DNA from: Natribaculum luteum | GTDB lineage: Archaea > Halobacteriota > Halobacteria > Halobacteriales > Natrialbaceae | Length of the DNA: 64,000 bases | NCBI RefSeq assembly: GCF_023008545.1 | Contig: NZ_CP095397.1 | Coordinates: 3,151,199-3,215,198, forward strand | Direction of reading: 5' to 3' | In this document: one piece after another, positions 34,386 through 42,241 of the stretch | Layout: each line of letters begins with the position of its first letter | Position numbering within the stretch: the stretch's first letter is position 1 | Notes under the pieces: model-generated | Databases searched by the model: none | What the model was told of the DNA's origin: nothing | Seen by the model: only the letters and a program-made list of their open reading frames with translations | Made by a program: the position numbers and the translations under genes

Positions 34386-34771
34386 TCGCGACCTCGAGGG
34401 CGCGTCTCGACGTACCGTTCTGGCCACGCGGCGCACGCGGTCGCGTCGCCGAGCGATCGTGAGGTGACGCGACGACCTCGTGCGAGTCGGCTGGGGAGGC
34501 TCGAGGAGTGGGTGGGAGAAAGGGGCCGACGCGGTCGAGGACGGCGGGCGACGCCCTCTCGAACGAAGTGGGCGAGGGAGTAGCGAGACGCATCGGGTCT
34601 CGCAGAGCAAGGACCACAGGCCGGAGGCAGAGGACCACAGCGGGCCCCGACTCGAGCACGTCGGGGACTTTCTGGCTCGTCTTCGTTCCCGGCCTTCTGG
34701 CACGTCTCCGTTCCCGGTCTTCGAGCACAGCTGTCCTCGAGTACGCACGCGAAAACCGTCCCGTGTACGAA
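34386..34771. other. Intergenic region (386 bp), no gene seen
   Basis: The ORFs crossing here are arginine-rich and not halophile-like. The stretch contains short imperfect direct repeats: AGGACCACAG twice (about 34611 and 34630) and CGTTCCCGGxCTTC twice (about 34686 and 34707), and a run around 34558-34610 that resembles degenerate repeat-type sequence found between haloarchaeal genes. It separates convergent genes, so it may contain terminators or a small RNA; nothing can be assigned. Confidence 0.4.
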
Positions 34772-35392
34772 TCAGGCCCACTCGATCCGGAAGACCTCCG
34801 CCTCGAGTTCCCGCGACGCCTCCTCGTGGAACGGGAATCGACGCTCGAGATCGAACGTCGCGCGGAACGCGTGGGTGACGGTGCCGCCGTGATCCGCAGT
34901 GAAGGAGTCGACGAACTCCTGGCTGCCCTCGTTGTGTATCGTGTACGAGACTGCGGCGAGGTCGCTCGCCGCCTCGAGAAACGCACGGTCTGCACCCCGC
35001 TGGCCGCGCTGGGCACCGAAGGGTGGGTTCGAGACGACGGTTGTCGACGAGAGCGACAGCGGCGGCCGCGTCGCGTCGCCGCGCACCCAGTCGATCGGGA
35101 CTTCGACGCCGACGCGTGCTGCGTTTTCGCGGGCGCGTGCGAGCGCGTCCGCATCGACGTCGAGCCCGACGACGCGCTCGGGCGCGGCAAACGACGCGCC
35201 GATCGCGAGCATCCCGGTTCCCGTCCCCAGGTCGACGATGACGCGGTCTGTCAGGTCACCCTGCAGGGACGCGACGTGGAGGACGTGGGCGGCGACCTCC
35301 GGCGGCGTGAGATACTGCTCGAGGTCGACCGAAGGGTCGTCGAAGTCGGCGACGGACTCGAGTCGGCGGGCGAGGGTGCGCCGTGACGCCAT
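34772..35392 (-). CDS. METTL5-type N6-adenine rRNA/DNA methyltransferase
   Basis: A 206-residue SAM-dependent methyltransferase. It opens with a helical segment (LESVADFDDPSVDLEQYLTP), typical of METTL5/HemK-like proteins, followed by the SAM-binding motif VDLGTGTGMLAIGA (about residues 52-65) and the catalytic SNPPFGAQRG (about residues 119-128). NPPF is characteristic of amino-group methylation of adenine or glutamine; archaeal METTL5 relatives act on small-subunit rRNA. The gene follows the one at 35403 by 10 bp and is likely co-transcribed with it. Confidence 0.88.
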   Translation of the reverse strand: MASRRTLARRLESVADFDDPSVDLEQYLTPPEVAAHVLHVASLQGDLTDRVIVDLGTGTGMLAIGASFAAPERVVGLDVDADALARARENAARVGVEVPIDWVRGDATRPPLSLSSTTVVSNPPFGAQRGQRGADRAFLEAASDLAAVSYTIHNEGSQEFVDSFTADHGGTVTHAFRATFDLERRFPFHEEASRELEAEVFRIEWA

Positions 35393-35402
35393 CGCCCGAC
35401 GC

Positions 35403-35804
35403 TTACGCCTCGAGCGTAATGGGTGCGTCGAGATCGAACGTCAGCCCCTCCCTGTCTGCGCGTTCGGCACAGGCGGCGAGCGCGGGGCGGACCTTCTCGG
35501 GGTTGGCGATCGTCTCGCACTCGACCGTGATCGCACCGGCACCGAGAAACGAGGCTGCGCGGACGTAACTGCGGATCCGGTCGGCCTCCTCCTGGGTCTG
35601 CAGCGAGCAGTCCTCGTCGAACTGCGCTCGAACGGTCACTCTGGCGGGGAACAGTCCCTCGCGATTGAGTTCACGTTTGAGATCCCGCAGGTACGTCGGT
35701 GCCGTCGACTCGAGTGCGTCCGCCTCGAGGCTGACGGGGGTGACGTCTTCGGGCCGACAGCGTTCGATCGTTCGTTCGACGTCGATCGACGGGGTGGCGC
35801 TCAT
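35403..35804 (-). CDS. Conserved haloarchaeal hypothetical protein
   Basis: A 133-residue acidic protein starting MSATPSIDVERTIERCRPED at 35804. Mixed alpha/beta prediction: LKRELNREGLFPARVTVRAQ, RIRSYVRAASFLGAGAITVEC, then LTFDLDAPITLEA at the C terminus. No catalytic motif or zinc site is seen. It is the first gene of a probable two-gene unit with the METTL5-type methyltransferase, so a role in ribosome or rRNA biology is conceivable, but this is inference only. Confidence 0.65.
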   Translation of the reverse strand: MSATPSIDVERTIERCRPEDVTPVSLEADALESTAPTYLRDLKRELNREGLFPARVTVRAQFDEDCSLQTQEEADRIRSYVRAASFLGAGAITVECETIANPEKVRPALAACAERADREGLTFDLDAPITLEA

Positions 35805-35997
35805 CGACGAGGAATACATTGGCCGCATACAAAAACCTTAGCAAATGCTTGATGGTAATTACACTGCGGTGAGCGAGCCGACGATACCGTCGTCGTCGTC
35901 GTCCGATCGTCTCGTGACACGGCCGCCACGCGACTGTGCCACTGGTCGACATACCAGAATCGCATAGAATTAAGAACGTCTAGAAATAGAAGAACGT

Positions 35998-36180
35998 ATG
36001 GACGAGTGCCCTCGGTGTGGGTCACCGCTCGAGCGTCTGTCGCTGGGCGACGTCGAGACCATCGCCTGCAACCGGTGTGGGTTCGCCGACGTTCCAGTCG
36101 ACCACGAGAGCGAGGAGCGCGATCTCGAGTCCTGGCGAGACGCGCTCGAACGGTTCTACGAACAGTCGGACACCGCGTAG
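35998..36180 (+). CDS. Small zinc-ribbon protein (60 aa)
   Basis: A 60-residue protein: MDECPRCGSPLERLSLGDVE and CNRCGFADVPVDH give one complete CxxC...CxxC zinc ribbon, followed by a short acidic helix (ESWRDALERFYEQ). Such minimal ribbons are common in haloarchaea and may bind nucleic acid or partner proteins. An AT-rich stretch (GAATTAAGAACG, about 35967) lies near the expected TATA position. Function unknown. Confidence 0.72.
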   Translation: MDECPRCGSPLERLSLGDVETIACNRCGFADVPVDHESEERDLESWRDALERFYEQSDTA

Positions 36181-36241
36181 GATCGACCGTGACTCCTCGC
36201 CAGTCTCCGGGCAAACCGAACAGCGAAGAGAGAAAAATCGG

Positions 36242-37270
36242 TTACTCGTTCGCCGGCGCCGCTTCGGTCTCCTGCTCGTCGTCGTAGTCGACGTCTTCGT
36301 CCGAGCGAGCCGCGACGAGGCCACCGCGTGCGACGCTGTACAGCGGTTCGTCGGCGTGGGAGACGCCGCTGATCGAGAACGGAATGTTGGCGTCCTCGAG
36401 GTGGTCGCGGAACAGCGCCTCGAAGCCGCTGGGACTCGAGGTGCCGCCGGTGACGACGACGGGCACGTCCAGCCCTTCTTCGACGTCTTCGTCGTCGACT
36501 TCCGTGACGATGTTCTCGATGACGTAGTCGAGCAGGTTCTCGTAGTAGATCGACAGCGCACCCTCGACGCCGCCGACGTCGGTCGTGAAGTCGAGTTCGA
36601 AGTCGTCTTCCTTGATCGAGGTGACCTTGTCGACGGGCGTCCCGGTCGCACGGGCGGCCTGTTCGTCGATCCAGTCGCCACCGCGGGCGACGGAGAACTT
36701 CATGACGGGAACTGCGTAGTAGGAGAGACAGACGTTGGTCATGCCGGCACCGAAGCTGATGCCGAGACCGGTGAAGTTGTTGTCCGCGAGTTCGCTGTAG
36801 ATGACGGCCATCCCCTCGTTGATGGGTTCGGCGTCGTAGCCCATGTCGTTCAGGAACGACTCGATCGTCTTCTGGTGATACAGCGTCGAGAGATCCGAGT
36901 CGATCGGGTCGGCGGGCGTCGAGAAGTACAGTTTCTCGTCGGGATAGGCGGGTTCGCCGACGACCTGCTCGATGATGAGTTTCATCATCGGAATCGCGCT
37001 CTTCTCGTCCGACGAGAGGATCCCCTGGGACATCGGCCGTCGGGTCTCCTTGTTGAAGATGTTCGCGAAGTTCAGCGCATCGTCACCGACGACGTACACC
37101 TTGTCGTCCTTTCGAATGTGGAGCACTTCGCTTCGCGAGAGCATCTGCTCGGCCATGTCCGAGTACTCGATCTCTACGAAGGAGTTGCGCTGCTGCACGA
37201 ATACCGTGTCGTTACCATCCTGTTGTGCAGACAGGATGTTCATCGTTCCGACGTCTAGGCCTTTGGCCAT
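36242..37270 (-). CDS. Salactin-like actin homologue
   Basis: A 342-residue actin-superfamily protein. The ATG at 37270 gives [20 protein letters not shown] with the first phosphate motif (DVGT); the second phosphate motif is [14 protein letters not shown] (about residues 170-183), and the adenosine motif is [13 protein letters not shown] (about residues 278-290). Sequence and length agree with Salactin of Halobacterium salinarum, a dynamically unstable filament protein linked to chromosome partition. The acidic C-terminal tail ([18 protein letters not shown]) is unstructured. A strong TATA box precedes it. Assignment as MreB/actin fold is firm; Salactin orthology is a strong inference. Confidence 0.88.
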   Translation of the reverse strand: MAKGLDVGTMNILSAQQDGNDTVFVQQRNSFVEIEYSDMAEQMLSRSEVLHIRKDDKVYVVGDDALNFANIFNKETRRPMSQGILSSDEKSAIPMMKLIIEQVVGEPAYPDEKLYFSTPADPIDSDLSTLYHQKTIESFLNDMGYDAEPINEGMAVIYSELADNNFTGLGISFGAGMTNVCLSYYAVPVMKFSVARGGDWIDEQAARATGTPVDKVTSIKEDDFELDFTTDVGGVEGALSIYYENLLDYVIENIVTEVDDEDVEEGLDVPVVVTGGTSSPSGFEALFRDHLEDANIPFSISGVSHADEPLYSVARGGLVAARSDEDVDYDDEQETEAAPANE

Positions 37271-37292
37271 GTGTGGCCAAGGCGTCTGACAC

Positions 37293-37301
37293 ATTATAAA
37301 T
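37293..37301 (-). promoter_or_regulatory. TATA box of the Salactin-like gene
   Basis: The minus strand reads ATTTATAAT, 23-31 bp upstream of the ATG, predicting a leaderless transcript. The region up to 37360 (ATATTTTATTTATATC) is among the most AT-rich in this part of the window and may contain upstream control sites. Confidence 0.6.
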
Positions 37302-37395
37302 CTATGTGAATTACCTTCATCAGTTAACGTTCGAAACAATATTTTATTTATATCTCGTCAGAGAAGTTAATCGTCCGCAGTTCGGTTAGAGAACG

Positions 37396-38322
37396 CTAGA
37401 TGAGTCCGTCGTCGCCGAAGAGTCGCTCTTTGAGTCTGGCCAGCGGCCCCGTAATCGAACTCACGGCCCGGCCGTCGTCGCCGTCGGCGGCCTCCTCCGC
37501 TCGTTGCTGCTCGCGCAGTTCTTTCAGTTTCGCCGTCTGGTCGTCGACGGTCGAACTCGAGGTCGTGGTCTTCTTCTCGCCGCCTTTCAGCCCCTTCAGG
37601 CCGGCGACCTGTGCGTCGACACCCGTCGAGCGCGTCGTCTTCGCCTCGACGTCGATGTTGGCCTCGTCGAACTCGTGGTCGCTGAACGTCAGCCGTTTGT
37701 TGTCACTCTTTTCGACGCCGCCCCAGGAGAGTTCGACGCCATCCATCGCCTCGTCGATGTCGCTTTGGATCTCGTCGTCGGAGTACGACTCGCCTTCTTC
37801 GTCGTCGTCGCCGACTTCGACCGCCTCGACGGAGCGAGCCAGGTCGAGGTAGTGTGCGATGAGTGCGGCCCCGGTCGACGCGGTGATCGCCGCCAGGCCG
37901 ACGGCGTAGACGGCCACGACGTGTACCGTGCTGAAGTAGGTCTCGCTGCTCTCGTAGAAGTTCCAGTCGGACGGGTACAGCGACACGAACCCGGCAACGG
38001 CGACCAGCGTGATCGCCACGCCGCCGACCGAAGCGTACAGCACGCGCCGCTCGGCGGGCAGTAACACGACGATCGCGAGCATCGTCGCCGGAAGCGACAC
38101 CATCCCGAGTGCGTACGCGGGCTGGACCCACGCGAAGTACTCCGCCGACCGCGGCTCGAGTGTGCTGCTCCAGACGAAAAGCGCCAACGCTGCGACTGCG
38201 AGGCCGATCCCGCCCAGGAACAATCCGAACCCAATGTAGACGTCGGTTCGATCCTCCGGTTCGCCGATGTATCGGCGATAGAGGTCGAACAGATAGCCAT
38301 CCGTAGCCTGTTCGGCTGTCAT
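37396..38322 (-). CDS. Haloarchaeal membrane protein with acidic cytoplasmic tail
   Basis: A 308-residue protein. After a short N terminus (MTAEQATDGYLFDLYRRYIG) come four or five hydrophobic helices within residues about 25-170; the remaining 140 residues are soluble, acidic and partly low-complexity (GDDDEEGESYSDDE; KKTTTSSS), ending with FGDDGLI. The ATG at 38322 is preferred to a GTG two codons upstream. It is the nearest upstream neighbour of the Salactin-like gene on the same strand (125 bp apart). No named family is recognised with confidence. Confidence 0.72.
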   Translation of the reverse strand: MTAEQATDGYLFDLYRRYIGEPEDRTDVYIGFGLFLGGIGLAVAALALFVWSSTLEPRSAEYFAWVQPAYALGMVSLPATMLAIVVLLPAERRVLYASVGGVAITLVAVAGFVSLYPSDWNFYESSETYFSTVHVVAVYAVGLAAITASTGAALIAHYLDLARSVEAVEVGDDDEEGESYSDDEIQSDIDEAMDGVELSWGGVEKSDNKRLTFSDHEFDEANIDVEAKTTRSTGVDAQVAGLKGLKGGEKKTTTSSSTVDDQTAKLKELREQQRAEEAADGDDGRAVSSITGPLARLKERLFGDDGLI

Positions 38323-38419
38323 TGCCACCCCCTTTACCCTCCAGTACTATGACTTTTGGGCCAGGAGACTGGTAATTAAAAAAACAGGTTGGCTACCGAA
38401 GCGCAGATGCCCGACCCGC

Positions 38420-38794
38420 TCAGTCGTGACAGCAACCGCCGGCTTCGCCGCCGAAGTCGACCGCGAGCGGTTCCGAGATCACGTCGTTGATCGCAGCGAG
38501 TCGCGCGGCCAGTTCGTCTTTCGCCTCGAGGTACTCTGCCATGACGGGAATCGAGTGCAGTTCCTCCTGGGTCTGCTGGAGTTCCTGGAGGTCTTCCTGG
38601 GTCGCAGCTCCCGTCTGGCGGGCGAGCATGAACTCCTGGCGGATCTCCTCGAACTCGTCGATCTTTTCCTGGGCCTCCTCGGACTGTTCGACTGCTTTCT
38701 GGGTCCGCTCGAACGTCTCGTACTCGGGCAGTTCGGTGATCGCCTCGCCCAGTTCGCGACCGAGTTCCTCGACGCGGCTCGTCTCGATGCTCAT
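38420..38794 (-). CDS. YlbF-family helical protein
   Basis: A 124-residue, almost wholly helical protein (ELGRELGEAITELPEYETFE, then a long coiled segment EEIRQEFMLARQTGAATQED). This fits the YlbF/YmcA family, whose bacterial members form a complex that guides RNase Y-dependent RNA processing. The C terminus carries a glycine-rich tail with two adjacent cysteines (GGEAGGCCHD), which could take part in metal or disulfide chemistry. It is divergent from dph2. Confidence 0.8.
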   Translation of the reverse strand: MSIETSRVEELGRELGEAITELPEYETFERTQKAVEQSEEAQEKIDEFEEIRQEFMLARQTGAATQEDLQELQQTQEELHSIPVMAEYLEAKDELAARLAAINDVISEPLAVDFGGEAGGCCHD

Positions 38795-38914
38795 ACATCG
38801 ATTTGGGCGTCACGTGGTTTCAACCTGCCGGATCGACGACTCGACTCGCGACAGCGGATGGCGAACGACTGCCAAAGCGCCGACGTTATACGTTCGTGGC
38901 CGCAACGACGTATA

Positions 38915-39964
38915 ATGAGCCAGGAGTCGGAGTACAGCGAGGGCGACCTCCGAAACACCGGGATGAGTCTCAAACACGACCGTGAATGGGACTACGAACT
39001 CGAGCGAATCGTCGACGCCATCGAGGATCGCGACGCGAAGAAAGTCGGTCTGCAGTTCCCCGAAGGGCTGAAACGCCGCGGCCCGAACGTCGCCGACGAT
39101 CTGCGCGAACTCACTGACGACGACGTCACGTTCATGCTCTCGGGGCAGCCGTGTTACGGAGCCTGCGACCTCGATACGTACCTGATGAAACGCACCGACG
39201 TCTTCGTCCACTTCGGCCACTCGCCGATGAAAAATACGGAGAAGGTGATCTACGTCCCGCTGTTCTCGAACGTCGAGGTGACGCCGATCATGGAGGAGGC
39301 ACTCGAGACGCTCGAAGATCCGTCGGAAACCCCCGACGTCGGCCTCGTCACGACCGCCCAGCACATGAACCGATTCGAGGAGATGTGTGAACTCTTAGAG
39401 AAGCGGGGCTACGAGGTCCAGACTCGCCGCGGCGACGACCGGCTCACCCACGAAGGACAGGTGCTCGGCTGTAACTACGCGAGCGCGGACGTCCCCGCCG
39501 ACCAGGTGCTGTACGTCGGCGGCGGCAAGTTCCACCCGCTCGGGCTGGCGATGGAACACCCCGACAAGCACGTCGTCATCGCCGACCCCGTCAACAACGT
39601 CGTGACGGTCGCCGACACGGAGAAGTTCCTGAAACAGCGCTACGCGGCCGTCCACCGCGCGATGGACGCCGAGAAGTGGGGCGTCATCTTCTGTACCAAG
39701 ATCGGACAGGGCCGCTGGGAGGTCGCCCAGGACATCCTCGCGGACAACGACGACGCCTACCTCATCACGATGGACGAGGTCACGCCCGACCGCCTGCGTA
39801 ACTTCGACATGGACGCATTCGTCAACACTGGCTGTCCCCGGATCACGACCGACGACGGTCCCCGGTTCCACAAGCCGATGCTCACTCCCGGCGAGTACGA
39901 CATCGCCGTCGGGAACGAGCCCCTCGAGGAACTCAGTTTCGACACGTTCCACGGCACCTGGTAA
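38915..39964 (+). CDS. dph2: 2-(3-amino-3-carboxypropyl)histidine synthase (diphthamide step 1)
   Basis: A 349-residue archaeal Dph2, a noncanonical radical-SAM enzyme modifying a histidine of elongation factor 2. The three cysteines binding the 4Fe-4S cluster lie in SGQPCYGACD (about residue 78), VLGCNYA (about residue 185) and NTGCPRITT (about residue 308). The ATG at 38915 (MSQESEYSEG) is preferred over a frame that reads back across the ylbF gene. A GTTATACG stretch about 26 bp upstream is a likely TATA box. Confidence 0.93.
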   Translation: MSQESEYSEGDLRNTGMSLKHDREWDYELERIVDAIEDRDAKKVGLQFPEGLKRRGPNVADDLRELTDDDVTFMLSGQPCYGACDLDTYLMKRTDVFVHFGHSPMKNTEKVIYVPLFSNVEVTPIMEEALETLEDPSETPDVGLVTTAQHMNRFEEMCELLEKRGYEVQTRRGDDRLTHEGQVLGCNYASADVPADQVLYVGGGKFHPLGLAMEHPDKHVVIADPVNNVVTVADTEKFLKQRYAAVHRAMDAEKWGVIFCTKIGQGRWEVAQDILADNDDAYLITMDEVTPDRLRNFDMDAFVNTGCPRITTDDGPRFHKPMLTPGEYDIAVGNEPLEELSFDTFHGTW

Positions 39965-40054
39965 GCGGGCCGATCGGTCGCTCGACCCGCCGTCGCCTGG
40001 TCGCACTCGAGACGAAGCGGACTGATTTTACGTCCCTATCGACTAGGTGTAGAT

Positions 40055-41122
40055 ATGTCGGAAGAAACGGCCGATACGTCGGCAGAGACAGTCGAACACC
40101 GGAACGTCGTCGTCGCCGGATCGGGGATCTCCGGCCTGAGCGCCGCGATCTACGCGGCCCGGTCGAACAACGAGCCACTGGTCCTGGAGGGCGACGAACC
40201 GGGCGGCCAGCTCACACTGACGACCGACGTCGCGAACTATCCCGGCTTCCCCGAGGGGATCAGCGGACCCGACCTCGTCAACAACATGAAAGAGCAGGCC
40301 ACGCAGTTCGGCGCCGAGATCGAAAACGGCGTCATCGAGAGCGTCGACGCCTCCACTCGGCCGTTCGAGATCCGCCTCACGAACGGCGACGTCTACACGG
40401 CCGACGCCGTCATCGCCGCCTCGGGTGCCAGCGCCCGGACGCTCGGCGTCCCCGGCGAGGACGAACTCATGGGGTACGGCGTCTCGACGTGTGCGACCTG
40501 CGACGGCGCGTTCTTCCGCGACGAGGACATGCTCGTCGTCGGCGGTGGGGACGCCGCCATGGAAGAGGCGACCTTCCTCACCAAGTTCGCCGACACCGTC
40601 TACCTCGTCCACCGGCGCGAGGAGTTCCGCGCCGAAGACTACTGGATCGACCGCGTCCAGGAGAACGTCGACGAGGGAGCGATCGAGATCATGAGAAACA
40701 CCGAACTCGTCGAGATCCACGGCTCCGCCGAGGAGGGCGTCGACCACGTCACCCTCGTCCAGAACGACGAAGGCTATCCCTCCGAAAAGCGAGACGACCC
40801 AGAGACCGACGAGTTCGACTTCGACGTCGGGGCCGTCTTCCTCGCCATCGGCCACACCCCGAACACCGAGTACCTCGAGGGAACCGGCGTCGAGACGACC
40901 GACGACGGCTACCTCCGCACGCAGGGCGGCACCGGCGGCGGCCAGACCGAAACCGACGTCCCCGGCATCTTCGGCGCTGGCGACGTCGTCGACTACCACT
41001 ACCAGCAGGCCGTCACCGCCGCCGGCATGGGTGCACAGGCCGCCATCGACGCCGACGAGTACCTCGAGGACCTCGAGCGGACGACGGACGAGGCCGAGGC
41101 GGAGGCCGTCGCGGACGACTAA
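40055..41122 (+). CDS. trxB: Thioredoxin reductase
   Basis: A 355-residue FAD- and pyridine-nucleotide-dependent disulfide reductase. FAD motif VVAGSGISGLSAAIYAA (about residues 19-35), redox-active CATC (about residues 146-149, in VSTCATCDGAFF), NAD(P) motif VVGGGDAAMEEATFL, and C-terminal FAD motif GIFGAGDVVDYHYQQAVTAA. The C-terminal tail is acidic. It recycles thioredoxin or related small dithiol proteins. A TTTTACG-type TATA box lies about 28 bp upstream. Confidence 0.94.
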   Translation: MSEETADTSAETVEHRNVVVAGSGISGLSAAIYAARSNNEPLVLEGDEPGGQLTLTTDVANYPGFPEGISGPDLVNNMKEQATQFGAEIENGVIESVDASTRPFEIRLTNGDVYTADAVIAASGASARTLGVPGEDELMGYGVSTCATCDGAFFRDEDMLVVGGGDAAMEEATFLTKFADTVYLVHRREEFRAEDYWIDRVQENVDEGAIEIMRNTELVEIHGSAEEGVDHVTLVQNDEGYPSEKRDDPETDEFDFDVGAVFLAIGHTPNTEYLEGTGVETTDDGYLRTQGGTGGGQTETDVPGIFGAGDVVDYHYQQAVTAAGMGAQAAIDADEYLEDLERTTDEAEAEAVADD

Positions 41123-41334
41123 TACTGCCGGACGACAGTCACTGCACACTCGATCGTGTCTCACGGCCCGTCGCTGCTGGTGACGGCCGTTCGAGTACGA
41201 TCGACGGTAACGCGGTTCGTCCAGTAGTATACCCTCGCGTTCACCTCGACGGCGACGACCGACTGGCCGTACCCTCGAGTTTTCGCTTACACCGAACGAC
41301 AACACTTACCAGCTAGCTTCGCCCATCATCCCGC
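41123..41334. other. Intergenic region (212 bp), no gene seen
   Basis: Between trxB and the MBL hydrolase, both on the plus strand. No protein-like ORF and no clear terminator is seen; the promoter of the MBL gene is expected in the last 60 bp. Confidence 0.4.
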
Positions 41335-42168
41335 ATGATCGCGAGCGACTGGGACGACTGGCTGGTACGCGCCGTCGAAGACGCCGACCCGGACGGCGTC
41401 GCAGTCTGGTATCTTGGCTGTAACGGCTTCGTGGTGAAAGGCAGCGAGGGAACGACGATCTTCATCGACCCGTATCTCGGACTCGGCGACCCGCCACGAA
41501 CGGTGCGGATGATCCCCGTCCCGTTCGATCCCGCGGACGTCATCGATGCCGACGCCGTCCTCGCGACCCACGAACACACCGACCACGTCCACGGGCCGAG
41601 CCAGGCCCCGATCCTCGAGAACTCGGGTGCGACGTTCTACGCACCGGACGACAGCCTCGCGGTCGCACGCGACGAAGAGGCGTGGACCGACGAGTGGGAC
41701 GTCTCCGCCGACCAGTTCCAGGAAGTCGCCGAGGGCGATACCGTCGAGATCGGGGAGTTCACCGTTCACGTCGAAGTCGCCCACGACCCGGACGCGACGC
41801 ACCCGGTGAGCTACGTCATCGAGCACGACGCCGGGACGGTCTTCCACGGCGGTGACACGAAGCCGACCGAGGAGTTCGAGCGCGTCGGCTCCGAGTACGA
41901 CGTCGACCTCGGGATCCTCGCGTTCGGTACCGTCGGAACGATCCCGGACAAGCAGACCCGCGAACCCAAGCGCACTCGCTGGTACAACGACGAGAACCAG
42001 GCCGTCGAGGCCGCCGCCGCCCTCGAGTTCGATCGGCTCCTTCCGAGTCACTGGGACATGTGGCGCGGTCTGACCGCCGATCCGAAGGCGTTGTATCACC
42101 ACGCGAAGAGTTTCGCCTATCCGCGACGGCTCGAGCTCGTCGAGATCGGCGACCGTGTCGACCTCTGA
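41335..42168 (+). CDS. MBL-fold metal-dependent hydrolase (UlaG-like)
   Basis: A 277-residue metallo-beta-lactamase-fold protein. The zinc motif THEHTDHVHG is at about residues 78-87; further ligands are in VAHDPDATHPV, FHGGDTKP and PSHWDMWRG. The opening VWYLGCNGFVVKG and the overall order fit the L-ascorbate-6-phosphate lactonase (UlaG)/YtnP-like group. Substrate unknown; no sugar genes are adjacent. Confidence 0.85.
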   Translation: MIASDWDDWLVRAVEDADPDGVAVWYLGCNGFVVKGSEGTTIFIDPYLGLGDPPRTVRMIPVPFDPADVIDADAVLATHEHTDHVHGPSQAPILENSGATFYAPDDSLAVARDEEAWTDEWDVSADQFQEVAEGDTVEIGEFTVHVEVAHDPDATHPVSYVIEHDAGTVFHGGDTKPTEEFERVGSEYDVDLGILAFGTVGTIPDKQTREPKRTRWYNDENQAVEAAAALEFDRLLPSHWDMWRGLTADPKALYHHAKSFAYPRRLELVEIGDRVDL

Positions 42169-42241
42169 TCGGCTCGGCTGTAAGTCGCGAAACTGATACT
42201 GCCCGGTCCATTTATGGTAATGCTCTCTTAACGTGTGTTTC

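Noticed and set aside
34480-34878. Plus-strand ORFs in the gap after the rhomboid gene
   Set aside because: Arginine-rich, antisense to the METTL5-type gene at their 3' end, and lacking family motifs.
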